DNA from: Peribacillus acanthi
Lineage (GTDB): Bacteria > Bacillota > Bacilli > Bacillales > DSM-1321
Assembly: GCF_003073175.1 (NCBI RefSeq)
Contig: NZ_QBBX01000006.1
Span: forward strand, 110,096 to 174,095
DNA length: 64,000 bases
Direction: 5' to 3'
Numbering within the stretch: the stretch's first letter is position 1; each line of letters starts with the position of its first letter. A program made the position numbers and the translations under genes. The notes under the pieces were generated by a model. That model did not search any database. It was not told the origin of the DNA and worked only from the letters and a program-made list of their open reading frames with translations. Shown here in pieces: positions 28,608-38,620 of the stretch.

Positions 28608-29795
28608 ATGAATAGTGATAAAAAAGGTTTTTCCGCTCTGTTAGAGATTCTTGTTGTCTCGACAAAACTTGGGTTAACCTCATTTGGTGGACCTGTAGCC
28701 CATTTAGGCTATTTTCATGAGGAATATGTACGTAGAAGAAAATGGTTGGACGAGAAAAGCTATGCCGATTTAGTAGCACTCTGTCAATTCTTACCTGGAC
28801 CTGCTAGTAGCCAAGTTGGGATTGGGATTGGAATGATGCGAGATGGATTGCTAGGAGGAATTGTATCGTTTCTTGGCTTTACCCTTCCTTCTGTAATAGC
28901 CCTAATCGTATTCGCATTAATTCTTCAAGGCTTGGATATTGCTAATGCTGGATGGATTCATGGTCTAAAAATTGTCGCTGTTGCCGTTGTCGCACATGCC
29001 ATTATGGGGATGGCAGAAAAGTTGACTCCTGATTTAAAAAGAAAAGCAATTGCCCTATTTGCATTGGTTGCTACACTATTATGGCAGACTGCCTTTACAC
29101 AAGTGGGCGTCATTTTGATTTCGGGATTAGTTGGATATCTTTTGTATAAACAGCATCATGAAGATGAGCCCTCTAGGATGCTCTTCCCTATTTCCAAGAG
29201 ATTTGCTGTCATTTGTCTATCACTATTCTTCAGCTTACTAATTGTATTACCTATATTGCGCGAAATCACTGAGCAAAATTGGGTTGCCCTATTTGATAGC
29301 TTTTATCGTTCAGGTTCACTAGTTTTCGGTGGAGGTCATGTTGTTTTACCTCTATTAGAACGTGAATTTGTACCTACAGGCTGGTTGAGTGAAGAAGCGT
29401 TTTTAGCTGGGTATGGTGCGGCACAGGCAGTACCTGGTCCTTTATTTACATTTGCTGCTTATATCGGGGCAGTTATCAATGGTTGGCAAGGTGGATTATT
29501 AGCAACCTTCGCAATCTTTTTACCTGCATTCCTATTAATCGCAGGGACGCTTCCTTTTTGGGATGTTTTACGTCGTAACTCTAAAGTAAAAGGTGCGTTA
29601 ATGGGCGTGAATGCAGCTGTCGTTGGAATTTTAATTTCAGCTTTTTACCACCCTATTTGGACAAGCTCCATTTTAGCTCCAATTGATTTTGCCTTTGCAG
29701 CCATTTTATTCAGCATGTTAGTGTATTGGAAGTTACCGCCTTGGGTAATTGTTGTGACCGGGGCTATAGGTGGTATGTTATTGGCATTCGTATAA
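28608..29795 (+). CDS. chrA: Chromate transporter ChrA (CHR family)
   Basis: This 395-residue, two-domain CHR protein has the family motif twice: GLTSFGGPVAHLGYFHEEYV near residue 22 in the first half and SGSLVFGGGHVVLPLLEREFV near 235 in the second, with PGPASSQVG and VPGPLFTFAAYIG. CHR proteins export chromate; some have other anion substrates. About ten membrane segments are visible. GAAGGTG precedes the ATG. No chrB regulator lies nearby. Confidence 0.9.
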   Translation: MNSDKKGFSALLEILVVSTKLGLTSFGGPVAHLGYFHEEYVRRRKWLDEKSYADLVALCQFLPGPASSQVGIGIGMMRDGLLGGIVSFLGFTLPSVIALIVFALILQGLDIANAGWIHGLKIVAVAVVAHAIMGMAEKLTPDLKRKAIALFALVATLLWQTAFTQVGVILISGLVGYLLYKQHHEDEPSRMLFPISKRFAVICLSLFFSLLIVLPILREITEQNWVALFDSFYRSGSLVFGGGHVVLPLLEREFVPTGWLSEEAFLAGYGAAQAVPGPLFTFAAYIGAVINGWQGGLLATFAIFLPAFLLIAGTLPFWDVLRRNSKVKGALMGVNAAVVGILISAFYHPIWTSSILAPIDFAFAAILFSMLVYWKLPPWVIVVTGAIGGMLLAFV

Positions 29796-29849
29796 AAAAT
29801 AGTCACACGATTAGATAGACGAAGTCACTTACTAACTTAAAAAGAATAA

Positions 29850-29903
29850 TTTACAGAAAACAACGCTCAGTGTATAACAAACTGAGCGTTGTTTTCTGTA
29901 AAA
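29850..29903. terminator. Hairpin between chrA and mscS
   Basis: TTTACAGAAAACAACGCTCAG pairs fully with its complement (over 20 bp) around TGTATAACAAA. The T-tracts are modest, but both converging genes end here. Confidence 0.8.
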
Positions 29904-29941
29904 AAAGCCACCTAATTGGCAGCCTAGTAAATTATTTTCAA

Positions 29942-31057
29942 TTAATCAAAAGACCCCATTGTTTGAAGTAATTCATTTGATTGAGGTGTTACATATATAG
30001 TTCTGCTTGGGAACGCGACTTCTACGCCTTCTTCCTCTAAGATCACCATGATTTCCAGATTTATTTCATGTTTAATTTTAACGTGTTCTGCCCAGATTGT
30101 GGTATTGGTAAAGAAATACAAAAGTATATCGAGACTGCTATCATTATAGTGATCGAATGACACCATGATTGTATCTGGGTGAACTTCGTCATGAGTCTTT
30201 AACATTTGGTCAATTCGATCTACCACTCTAGTTATTTGGTCCTTTGTAGTTTTATAGTTAATACCAAGGTGGAACGTGATTCGTCTTTTCCCCATCCGAC
30301 TCCAATTGGTAATCGGTTCGTTGGCAAGGGTTGAATTAGGAACCGTTACGAGAGCCTGACTAAAAGTTCGAATCTTTGTACTTCTGAAATTAATGTCTTC
30401 TACAGTCCCCTCGACACTAGGCGTTAAAATCCAGTCACCTACCGTAAATGGTTTTTCCGTTACAATGACAATTCCACCAATTAGATTGCCTACAGCTTCT
30501 TTAGCAGCTAAAGCAAAGGCTAGCCCACCTAATCCAAGACCTGCTACTAAGCCATTTACGTCATAATCAAATTCTTGTCCAATTATACTGACACTAATAG
30601 CAATAAGTATCACACGGATTGTTCTTGAAATAAACGGAAGAAGAATTAAATCAATTTTATTGTTGATCTTTTGATTAACGCTAACTAAAATCCCCGTAGT
30701 AGGAGAAGACAAATTAAACAATCCCCAAGTAATTAAAATGATAACCATTGAACGTAAAAATTTTAAAAATAACGCATTGTGTTGTTCAATGAAAGGGAAA
30801 TAATCCATAGCTACATACAAGCCTATAATGATAAAAGCCCATCCTAATGGACGTTCAAAACCTAAACAGATTTGCGTAAAGAAATCTGAGGGGGTTTTTC
30901 TAGACAATTTCAAAATCAACTGAAACACATATTTTGTAAAAATGTTTCTAAATAAAATAAATACAGCCAAAATCCCAATAGAAATTCCTAAGTTTTTTAA
31001 CATATCATAGTCTAAGCCCAACGTAAAAAAAGCTATGATAAATAAACCAACAGACAT
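29942..31057 (-). CDS. MscS-family small-conductance mechanosensitive channel
   Basis: The 371-residue membrane protein has about five N-terminal segments, then the pore-lining helix region GLGGLAFALAAKEAVGNLIGG near residue 175 followed by KPFTVGDWI, the beta-domain entry typical of MscS, and a cytoplasmic alpha/beta domain. It releases solutes on hypo-osmotic shock. Members of this length carry extra N-terminal helices compared with E. coli MscS. GAGAGG stands eleven bases before the ATG. Confidence 0.88.
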   Translation of the reverse strand: MSVGLFIIAFFTLGLDYDMLKNLGISIGILAVFILFRNIFTKYVFQLILKLSRKTPSDFFTQICLGFERPLGWAFIIIGLYVAMDYFPFIEQHNALFLKFLRSMVIILITWGLFNLSSPTTGILVSVNQKINNKIDLILLPFISRTIRVILIAISVSIIGQEFDYDVNGLVAGLGLGGLAFALAAKEAVGNLIGGIVIVTEKPFTVGDWILTPSVEGTVEDINFRSTKIRTFSQALVTVPNSTLANEPITNWSRMGKRRITFHLGINYKTTKDQITRVVDRIDQMLKTHDEVHPDTIMVSFDHYNDSSLDILLYFFTNTTIWAEHVKIKHEINLEIMVILEEEGVEVAFPSRTIYVTPQSNELLQTMGSFD

Positions 31058-31279
31058 TCTAATAAAACCTCTCTTTTACAATACTTATAGCAATCACAAT
31101 ATAATAACTTCTTATACTGGATATTTAAATACTGCAAAAGTCGGAAATTTTTTTGCTTCTAGGATGGCGAGAGATAAAATGACTTGAAGAGCCTATCCTT
31201 AAAACCTACCAAATGATTCTTCAATCGGCACTTTCTCCCATAGGTTTTTCTATTACTATCGTACACTGTCATTCGCGCT

Positions 31280-32044
31280 CTATGAACTAATTTTTCTACA
31301 AACATATATCATTTCGTGGCTATCATCGCTCAAGGGACTCTTATCCCAAGAACCGTAAGCATGTTCTATCTTAAAACCATTTTGCGTTAAAAGCCTTTCC
31401 ATTTCCAAAGGATATACATACCGTAGTGAAATGCTATCATGCTGGATTTCGTCAATTTTCCCTTCTTCATTCAGAATCTTTCTTATGGATTTACAATGTA
31501 AGATTTGCGTCAAAGGATTATATTCTTCTAAATTGGTTTCTTGAATCTTCTGGCCACGATGATTGGTGTATTCCTGTACGCTTTCATCTATTTCTGCTAA
31601 TTCTTTTAATTTTGGGTAACGAGTTCCAAAGATAAATATCCCCGCGTTTTCCAAATGGTGATGAATGGACTGCAACAAATTATTTTGAGAATCATTCGTC
31701 AAAAAATGCTGAAAGGAGTTACCTGTCATATACATGAATCGGTATTTTTGCTGCAAGTCTAGTTTCGTGCAGTCCTGTAAAACCCAATGGATGGTTAACT
31801 CTTTTGATTTTTCCCTCGCCGTATTTAACATGCCCTCTTGTAAATCTACACCAGTCAACGTAAATCCTTGTTGAGCCAGTGGCAACGTAATTCTTCCTGT
31901 CCCACATGCCAGGTCTCCTACTCGTCCTCCTTGTTTCGTTGCCCATTCCAATAAAAGAGGAAGGTCTTTCATATAGGAACCGTATTGCTTGTCGTATACG
32001 TCCGGATTAGCGTACTTCTCAAAATTATCAAAGAAAATATTCAT
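31280..32044 (-). CDS. Class I SAM-dependent methyltransferase
   Basis: The 254-residue protein has methyltransferase motif I VGDLACGTGRITLPLAQQG near residue 42, motif II LTGVDLQEGML with acidic Asp, and WVLQDCTKLDL. It belongs to the broad Methyltransf_25/11 group; the substrate cannot be read. GAGGATG precedes the ATG. It is monocistronic. Confidence 0.85.
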   Translation of the reverse strand: MNIFFDNFEKYANPDVYDKQYGSYMKDLPLLLEWATKQGGRVGDLACGTGRITLPLAQQGFTLTGVDLQEGMLNTAREKSKELTIHWVLQDCTKLDLQQKYRFMYMTGNSFQHFLTNDSQNNLLQSIHHHLENAGIFIFGTRYPKLKELAEIDESVQEYTNHRGQKIQETNLEEYNPLTQILHCKSIRKILNEEGKIDEIQHDSISLRYVYPLEMERLLTQNGFKIEHAYGSWDKSPLSDDSHEMIYVCRKISS

Positions 32045-32146
32045 TTTGCATCCTCATTTTTAGGTAGTTACTCTCCTCTAAAAAGCAGTAATCTTAACTT
32101 AACTATTCTAGTTTTCCTATATTGAATCCTCTATCCATTCTTGGAA

Positions 32147-32181
32147 AATAAAAATGGAGTGCCCCTTTATTGGAACACCCC
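32147..32181 (-). terminator. Terminator of the DUF4064 gene
   Basis: On the minus strand GGGGTGTTCC pairs with GGGGCACTCC using wobble pairs, followed by ATTTTTATTTT. Confidence 0.65.
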
Positions 32182-32190
32182 TTACACGGA

Positions 32191-32613
32191 TTAATATACA
32201 ATTTCCTCTTTAGGCTTACGCACAAGACACATGATTCCTGCAATCAAGAATAATATGGCGGGTAGCCAACCTAGTAAAATCGTTCCAATTCCTACAATTA
32301 AAGTACTAATAATTAGTAAGATTCCTGCCAATTTGTTTTTACGTTTCATCACGGCTAAAGCGATGATACTAAGTACTGTACTAATCAGCACGACAATGAC
32401 AAAGCCCCAACCAATACCTCCTAGCAGGTCCATAATCATATTAGCGTCCACCCCTGCGTCCGCCAATGCTGGATCTCTTGTAATTTCCTGCTCAATTGAG
32501 TTGCGAATTGAAGCATCGGATAATCCTATGTTGACTAAAACGGCCATCCCAATCATGAATAAATTAATAACGATTCCAATAATGCTCATAACTTTTTCAG
32601 CTGTACGTTTCAT
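32191..32613 (-). CDS. DUF4064 domain-containing membrane protein
   Basis: The 140-residue protein has a first membrane segment at residues 8-30, an acidic extracytoplasmic loop (SIEQEITRDPALADAG), then three hydrophobic segments and a basic tail. This is the DUF4064 pattern, a Firmicute family of unknown function. TGGAGG precedes the ATG. It lies just after cydB and may share its transcript. Confidence 0.78.
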   Translation of the reverse strand: MKRTAEKVMSIIGIVINLFMIGMAVLVNIGLSDASIRNSIEQEITRDPALADAGVDANMIMDLLGGIGWGFVIVVLISTVLSIIALAVMKRKNKLAGILLIISTLIVGIGTILLGWLPAILFLIAGIMCLVRKPKEEIVY

Positions 32614-32692
32614 CGTATTTCCTCCAGAGTATAGTATCTGTATTTCCTTTCCCCTTTTTTACGAATCATACTCCATTTAGTTTCAAAAAATG

Positions 32693-33736
32693 TCATGATT
32701 TTTGTCTTAAATATCTTTTGTCCTGCATAAATAGACTCCAGAAATAAATAAAACCAGGGAAAAGAATCGCAAATCCCACTATATATACAATGAAAACCGC
32801 CCTAAAAGAATTGGGGTCCGTAAATCCGGTCTGAATCGTTACATGAGGATATACGATATATGGTAAATGCGCTTTTCCATATACGTAGCTTGCTAATATA
32901 TATTGAAAAGTGATGGCAATTACCGCAATTCGTGGCATCCCTTTGATTCCTTTTTTATCTTTTATGACCAACGCCAAGCCAGCTACAACAAAGCCAGTAA
33001 GTGAACCGATTAACAACGGTACATCTTTCATCATTTTTTCAAAAATCCACGGTGCTTCCCCTTTCATCGTCAGCATGATTAAAAAGGCCATTACTAATGA
33101 AATGGGCCCAAGAATCATCGCATCGCGCCGGTACACATCATAAGCAGTATCTTCAGCTGAAGCCTTCGAATAGTCCGCAAGCAGTAAAGATGACAAAAAT
33201 AGTGAACTAGTAATCGCAAACCCAATGAATGCATAGACGTGAGGGCTAGTAAACAACTTTCCTAACAGCAAGGTCTGCCTTTCACCTTCAAACAGTATGT
33301 AATCGCCATGTGATATAGGCAAAACAGCCATTAGCAAACCGGGAATAATAATGCCTGAAATCCCTGAAATATACACAAGCAATCTCCGGTACTTTTCTGC
33401 AGTATGAGAAAAAACCAAGAAAGCACTTCGAATAGACAAAAGCAATAATATGAGGCTTCCTGGAATCAAAAGAATGGTCCCTAAAATGTAGGCAGCTCCT
33501 GGGAAAAAGCTATATATCGCCACCACGATCGCGACAATAAATACATTTGTCACTTCCCATGTTGGTGACAAATATCGGTTTGCAATATTGGTGGCATTCG
33601 TTTTTTCCCTATTAATATAAACCATGGACCAGAACCCTGCACCAAAGTCCATGGAGGCCATGACTGCATAAATAAATACAAATCCCCATAATACAGTGAT
33701 GGCTAAAAGCTCATCTCCAAATGTAATCCCTGTCAT
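32693..33736 (-). CDS. cydB: Cytochrome bd-type quinol oxidase subunit II
   Basis: The 347-residue protein has eight or nine membrane segments and the subunit II features WGFVFIYAVMASMDFGAGFW near residue 17 and RYLSPTWEVTNVF. It is the YthB/CioB type. Together with the upstream subunit I it reduces oxygen to water using quinol. The gap to cydA is 18 bases, so they are one operon. Confidence 0.9.
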   Translation of the reverse strand: MTGITFGDELLAITVLWGFVFIYAVMASMDFGAGFWSMVYINREKTNATNIANRYLSPTWEVTNVFIVAIVVAIYSFFPGAAYILGTILLIPGSLILLLLSIRSAFLVFSHTAEKYRRLLVYISGISGIIIPGLLMAVLPISHGDYILFEGERQTLLLGKLFTSPHVYAFIGFAITSSLFLSSLLLADYSKASAEDTAYDVYRRDAMILGPISLVMAFLIMLTMKGEAPWIFEKMMKDVPLLIGSLTGFVVAGLALVIKDKKGIKGMPRIAVIAITFQYILASYVYGKAHLPYIVYPHVTIQTGFTDPNSFRAVFIVYIVGFAILFPGFIYFWSLFMQDKRYLRQKS

Positions 33737-33754
33737 GTTTTCAACACCCTCTTA

Positions 33755-35113
33755 TTAGTGAATAGTTAATCCGTTAGGTTCTTGTGATTTCCCTTCAATA
33801 TCATTAATAAGCGGATGTCTTTTGAAGTAATAATACAGCACTAGCACTACCGATACTCCAAGGATCGCGTACACGGCCAAAAACATGGCAAATAACGGAC
33901 CTAAATTAGTTTGTGTTGTAGCTGAATCAGCAGTACTTAAAATACGGTAAATCGTCCACGGCTGTCTACCGGTACAGGCAAAAATCCATCCAAATTCTAT
34001 AGATAGAATGGATAATGGACCTGTAGAAAAAAATAGCCATAACATCCACTTTGGGAACCGATCTTTTTTCATAATTTTATTCCAAACAAACCCGATCATA
34101 GAAAGAAGAATGGTGAAGCTTCCGATTGCGACCATTCCATTAAAAAGGGTATGTACAAACAATGGTGGCCAAAATTCTTCTGGATAATCGTTCAAGCCTT
34201 TGACGACCGTATCGAAACTATTGCCTGCCAAAAAACTTAGTGCCCAAGGAATTTCGATCGCCCAATCCACCTCTTGTGTTTCACGGTTGGTAAAACCACC
34301 AATAGCCAGCGGCGCATGGGATTGGGTTTCAAATAAACCTTCAGCTGCCGCCAATTTTTCAGGTTGGTACTTATGCAAGTATTGAGCAGATTCATGACCA
34401 TTTATGGCACTAAGTAATGAAAAAATACCCCCAACCATTAAGCTTAGCATCAGAGCTTTGAAATGATGCTGATATTGACGACTTTCAAAAGGTAGTTTTA
34501 ATAACTTAAATGCAGCTACAGAAGCTGTAACAAACGCACCTGTCATAAGAGCCGTCAACGCCACATGACCAGCAGTCACAAAGAAGCTTGGATTAAAAAA
34601 CGCCGCCCAAGGATCCACATCAACTATTTTTCCATTCACAATGTTAAAGCCTGCAGGTGTCCCTTCAAAGGCATGCACATTCGAAATGAGGATAGCCGAT
34701 GCAAGTGCGCCAAACGTTACAAGTGTAAGACTAATCACCCTAGCTTTTGCCGATATACGATCATAGGCGTACACATATATAGATAGAAATAGTGCTTCAA
34801 TAAAAAAAGCGTAGATTTCTATTTGAAACGGTAGAGCCATTACACGACCCACTACCTCCATAAAACCAGGCCACAAAAGGGACAGTTGTACCCCAGCGAT
34901 AGTCCCTGAAGGAATGGCGATTCCTAAGAGAACTGCTTTAGCTTTCGTCCATCTTTTTGCCATGATGGAATAGTCCACATTCTTCGTTTTCAAAAACATG
35001 ATTTCTGCAAGCAAAATCATAAATGGAATACCTACACCTAACGTAGCAAAAATAATATGAAATGCCATCGTCGTCCCAAACATCGATCTAGCAATTACAA
35101 TATCAGTCAACAT
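33755..35113 (-). CDS. cydA: Cytochrome bd-type quinol oxidase subunit I
   Basis: The 452-residue subunit begins LTDIVIARSMFGTTMAFHIIFATLGVG, with the His that ligates haem, and contains ISNVHAFEGTPAGF and GWIFACTGRQPWTIYRIL, the GRQPWxxY quinol-site motif. The Q-loop is short, as in the YthA/CioA group rather than E. coli CydA. The ATG at 35113 has GAGAGGGG upstream; the frame starts seven codons earlier without a site. Such oxidases serve at low oxygen or under inhibition of haem-copper oxidases. Confidence 0.9.
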   Translation of the reverse strand: MLTDIVIARSMFGTTMAFHIIFATLGVGIPFMILLAEIMFLKTKNVDYSIMAKRWTKAKAVLLGIAIPSGTIAGVQLSLLWPGFMEVVGRVMALPFQIEIYAFFIEALFLSIYVYAYDRISAKARVISLTLVTFGALASAILISNVHAFEGTPAGFNIVNGKIVDVDPWAAFFNPSFFVTAGHVALTALMTGAFVTASVAAFKLLKLPFESRQYQHHFKALMLSLMVGGIFSLLSAINGHESAQYLHKYQPEKLAAAEGLFETQSHAPLAIGGFTNRETQEVDWAIEIPWALSFLAGNSFDTVVKGLNDYPEEFWPPLFVHTLFNGMVAIGSFTILLSMIGFVWNKIMKKDRFPKWMLWLFFSTGPLSILSIEFGWIFACTGRQPWTIYRILSTADSATTQTNLGPLFAMFLAVYAILGVSVVLVLYYYFKRHPLINDIEGKSQEPNGLTIH

Positions 35114-35226
35114 CCTTACCCCTCTCATCAACATTCAAAGATATTTTGAACAGAAAAGGAAAAATTATACTTTCACAGAAAGAAATCTTAGGTTGTACCA
35201 CTTTCAAAAGGATGTTGAAATCTTAC

Positions 35227-35258
35227 GAAAAAAAGCCCTGTACTTAGTACAAGACTTT
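35227..35258 (-). terminator. Terminator of the MFS gene
   Basis: On the minus strand AAAGTCTTGTAC pairs with GTACAGGGCTTT around TAA, followed by seven T. The stem begins inside the stop codon region of the MFS gene. Confidence 0.75.
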
Positions 35259-36471
35259 AAATATTCCACAATGAAGATTTTCTATAAAACATAAAAATGA
35301 TGATGTTTAACAACATGGCGACAAGGAAAACCAGGTTAGGTGTAAACCATTGAGCAAGCCAGCCTGCTGCAAAAATAGCAAAGGGCATTCCTAGTTTGAA
35401 GATCGACCCCGTTATTCCACTAATTCTTCCTATCATATGTGTAGGTGTCGTTTCCTGTCTGTATGTCCAAATACATATTGAAGTGATGGTTCCAAAGAGT
35501 CCTTCTAAAAACAGTCCAATTCCTAATAGTACGGGATCATTTGCCATATATAGAAAGAAAAAGGCTAGGGATGTTAAAAGGGTAGCCACCCCTAGCAGAT
35601 GTCCCATCCTGAATTTTTTTCTTAGTTTAGCCACTAATGAGCTTCCTACCATCCCACCAACCCCCGCACAGGATAGGACAAGACCTAATGCTAAATGGTC
35701 AAGATGAAGGCTGTCCTTTGCAAAGAAAATCACCATGGCATCAACCATGCCTGTGGTTGAATTAATGAAAACGACAAAAATGGTGATTAACCATAGTGGT
35801 CGGTTGCTTCTTAACCCCTTCCATCCTTCCGTTAAATCCTCTAGTAGATTGGTAGTTTTTACGATTTTTTCCTCATTATGTTCTAAAAACATTAAAGAAA
35901 ATAATGCAATTATGAACGCTACTGCCGTAAAGAGCAACCCATCATGAAGATTAGATAATAACAAAATAAATCCCGAAATCGCTGGGCCCATAATTCCAAT
36001 CAATGTATAAATGAATGAAAAGGATGCATTGGCAGAGGTGAGCATTTCATGTGGCAATACTTGTTTTACAATACTGAATCGCGCGTTGAAAAAGGCATAG
36101 CTACAGGTCATAAGTAGGAAACCTGAGATGTAAAAAAGGAATAACGGGTGAAAACCTAGCTCAAGCATCATATATAACAGCCCAAGTACCATTGCCTGAA
36201 GGAAGATTGCCCACAGAGACCACCGTTTTTTATTGACGCGGTCGACAATTACCCCAATAAATAAAGCCAGTAATAAGTTAGGTAAAAATTCTATCCCCCT
36301 CATCGTGGACATTGCTACTGAAGATTGCGAGATATCGTATAAAATTAATGGCAATGCCAATTCATACACCTTGCTCCCAAGCGCCAATATTGCACCGGAA
36401 ACAAATAAAATAATGAAGTTTTTATTTTTCCATATCGATGTTGATTCTTGCACGACGACTTGTGTTTCCAT
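35257..36471 (-). CDS. MFS transporter (enterobactin/macrolide exporter-like)
   Basis: The 404-residue protein has twelve hydrophobic segments and the MFS loop GVIVDRVNKKRWSLW near residue 75, as in the TIGR00900/MFS_3 group of drug or siderophore exporters. AGGAGGG precedes the ATG. It is divergent from an SgrR-like regulator with a peptide-binding-protein domain, a common pairing in Bacillus, suggesting that the regulator senses what the pump exports. The substrate is not known. Confidence 0.85.
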   Translation of the reverse strand: METQVVVQESTSIWKNKNFIILFVSGAILALGSKVYELALPLILYDISQSSVAMSTMRGIEFLPNLLLALFIGVIVDRVNKKRWSLWAIFLQAMVLGLLYMMLELGFHPLFLFYISGFLLMTCSYAFFNARFSIVKQVLPHEMLTSANASFSFIYTLIGIMGPAISGFILLLSNLHDGLLFTAVAFIIALFSLMFLEHNEEKIVKTTNLLEDLTEGWKGLRSNRPLWLITIFVVFINSTTGMVDAMVIFFAKDSLHLDHLALGLVLSCAGVGGMVGSSLVAKLRKKFRMGHLLGVATLLTSLAFFFLYMANDPVLLGIGLFLEGLFGTITSICIWTYRQETTPTHMIGRISGITGSIFKLGMPFAIFAAGWLAQWFTPNLVFLVAMLLNIIIFMFYRKSSLWNI

Positions 36472-36501
36472 ACGTTCGCCCTCCTATATATTTCTAATTT
36501 T

Positions 36502-36554
36502 ACCTTTTGATAAGGTGAAAAAAAGTGTAAAGTTAAATAAAGGAATTTCACCTT
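36502..36554. promoter_or_regulatory. Inverted repeats in the MFS/SgrR-like divergent region
   Basis: ACCTT-TTGAT-AAGGT (36502-36516) is a short dyad, and AAGGTGAAA at 36512-36520 is repeated inverted as TTTCACCTT at 36546-36554. This is a plausible operator for the adjacent regulator. Confidence 0.45.
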
Positions 36555-36575
36555 TTTATTTGGAGGCTTTTGAGT

Positions 36576-38318
36576 ATGAGGATAGAAGATTATTATTTGA
36601 TGCTAAGAAATTATTACCCTAGTACACTAGAGCAGATTCCATTTGAGGTGACGCTAGAGGATGTAAGTGTGGCGTTAGATTGTACAAAGCGAAATACGAA
36701 CCTTCTGTTGGCTAAAATGGAGGATAGAAACTGGATTAATTGGATTCCTGGTAGAGGCAGAGGGAATCGGTCAACCATTGTTTTTATCCAAAATAAAGAA
36801 GCGATTCTCTTTTCCTTGGCAACGAAAAGAGTACAAAAAGGCGATATAAAAGGGGCATTCCAGCTTTTAGAATTACAAGGAAATTTCACAAAATGGATGG
36901 AACAGCAAATGGGATTCGTCCAGGATGAAACTACATTGGATGTTTTACGGTTTCCCTTTTATCGGCCGATTCTAGAGCTAGACCCCGCTTTTGTCACACG
37001 AAGAAGCGAAGCCCATATGGTAAAGCAAATTTTCGATACTCTACTAATCTATAATAAAAAAACACGCATGCCAGAAGCGAATCTATGTCACTATTGGCAA
37101 AGTGACTCCGACCATAAAATTTGGCGTTTCCATTTACGAAAAGGACTATTTTTTCATGATGGAAAGCCCTTGACAGCTCATGATGTGAAATTTACGTTAG
37201 AGAGGATTCTTTCCGTGGGTTCTCCACATGTGTGGATGACGGAAAAAATCAAGAAAATTAAAGTCTTGCACGACTATAGGATTGAAATTGAACTTGTTGA
37301 TTCTAATTCTATGTTTGATTTGTTCTTATGTTCTGAGGGTTTGTCCATTGTACCATCCCATCTTTCGAATAGTGAGTCTTTTTCTCGAATGCCTGTTGGA
37401 AGCGGTGCCTTTTCAATCATCAATAATGATTCCACATTACTGAAATTAAAAGCCAATGATTACTATTTCAAGGAAAGAGCGTATTTAGATGTCATCGAAA
37501 TGTGGGTATGGCCAGATTATCACGGAAATAATCCATTGTCAGGAGTTCAGGTGGAATTTCTGCCATTAACCAGTGAAAATCATACATTAAAGGGTATCGA
37601 AAACCTGGAAATTGGAGCTACCTATCTCGTTTTTAACCTGAATAAAAAAGGGCCACAACAAGATTCTTATTTCCGCGAAGCACTGCATGTAGTGCTGGAT
37701 CGTTATCGAATGATTCAGCAATTAGGCGGGGGACGAGAAAGCCCAGCGAGTGGATTTATTCCAACATTTGATAACGATGGTGACATGTGGGATATGACAG
37801 AAGCTCACCGACTTTTAAAGCAATCCCAGTATGCTGGAGAATCCGTGAAGCTGTATACTTATGAAATGAAAACGAACGAGGAAAATGCAGACTGGATTAG
37901 GGATTGTGCTCGAGATTTAGGTGTGGTCTTGGAGGTCGAAGTTCTCCCTATCAATGAATTGAAGAAATCGATGTGGGATGCGGACATGATTTTGGCTGGT
38001 GAGGTGTTTGACCATCCTATCGAATTAGGCTTGCTTCATTTCTTTGCAGGTGGTGATTCTTTTATTCAAGTAGCTTTGGACTGTGAGTTGAAGCAATTAC
38101 ATACCTTGAATATTGAAAAAGCAATGGAAGCTTGTAACCAAGAGGATCGTCTGGAATATCTACGCATAATAGAAACTGAATTAAAGGCTCGACATGCGAT
38201 TCTATTCCTTTACCATAGCCGACAAACCGTCTACCATCACGATTCGTTGAAAGGAATTAGTTTAAATGCGTTAGGATGGATGAATTATCGGGATTTGTGG
38301 ATTGATCGGACTTCCTAG
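36576..38318 (+). CDS. SgrR-like transcriptional regulator with solute-binding domain
   Basis: This 580-residue protein has an N-terminal winged-helix of the SgrR_N type (residues 1-110, with VALDCTKRNTNLLLAKMEDRNWINWIPGRGRGN) fused to an SBP_bac_5 domain (YWQSDSDHKIWRFHLRKGLFFHDGKPLTAHDVKFTLERIL near residue 175; the core RKGLFFHDGKPLTAHDVKF is typical). There is no signal peptide, so the binding domain works as a cytoplasmic ligand sensor. The ATG at 36576 is nine bases after GGAGG; the TTG at 36570 is too close. Divergent to an MFS exporter it probably controls. Confidence 0.85.
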   Translation: MRIEDYYLMLRNYYPSTLEQIPFEVTLEDVSVALDCTKRNTNLLLAKMEDRNWINWIPGRGRGNRSTIVFIQNKEAILFSLATKRVQKGDIKGAFQLLELQGNFTKWMEQQMGFVQDETTLDVLRFPFYRPILELDPAFVTRRSEAHMVKQIFDTLLIYNKKTRMPEANLCHYWQSDSDHKIWRFHLRKGLFFHDGKPLTAHDVKFTLERILSVGSPHVWMTEKIKKIKVLHDYRIEIELVDSNSMFDLFLCSEGLSIVPSHLSNSESFSRMPVGSGAFSIINNDSTLLKLKANDYYFKERAYLDVIEMWVWPDYHGNNPLSGVQVEFLPLTSENHTLKGIENLEIGATYLVFNLNKKGPQQDSYFREALHVVLDRYRMIQQLGGGRESPASGFIPTFDNDGDMWDMTEAHRLLKQSQYAGESVKLYTYEMKTNEENADWIRDCARDLGVVLEVEVLPINELKKSMWDADMILAGEVFDHPIELGLLHFFAGGDSFIQVALDCELKQLHTLNIEKAMEACNQEDRLEYLRIIETELKARHAILFLYHSRQTVYHHDSLKGISLNALGWMNYRDLWIDRTS

Positions 38319-38410
38319 CTGGGTTGGGGTCTAGCTATTTTAGGTTGCTTGGCCCCTGATGTTATTGCTTGCATTTTGGGCTGATTTCCTGTTTTCCCTA
38401 CTTGCTTTTG

Positions 38411-38512
38411 TCGAAAAATCGGTATTTTCGGATTTTCGAAAGTATTTTACCCTTTTCGAAAGTATTATGGATCTTTCGAAAGTATTTTTACCCAATTTGA
38501 AAGTAAATAAAA
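38411..38512. repeat. 21-bp-period intergenic array C
   Basis: Units of TTTCGAAAGTATTTTACCC have TCGAA starting at 38436, 38456 and 38476, and TTGAA at 38497: steps of 20, 20 and 21 bp, with a further TCGAA at 38411. On the minus strand the unit contains GGGTAAAAT, related to the core of the other arrays. Confidence 0.8.
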
Positions 38513-38620
38513 GCCAATCAAAAGCAGGGAAAATCCAATGGAATAATTTTTATTAAATTTAGAGGAATATTGGCTTCCATGGAGAAATATTTAGGCTAAA
38601 TCAATACTTGGAGTGATCAC

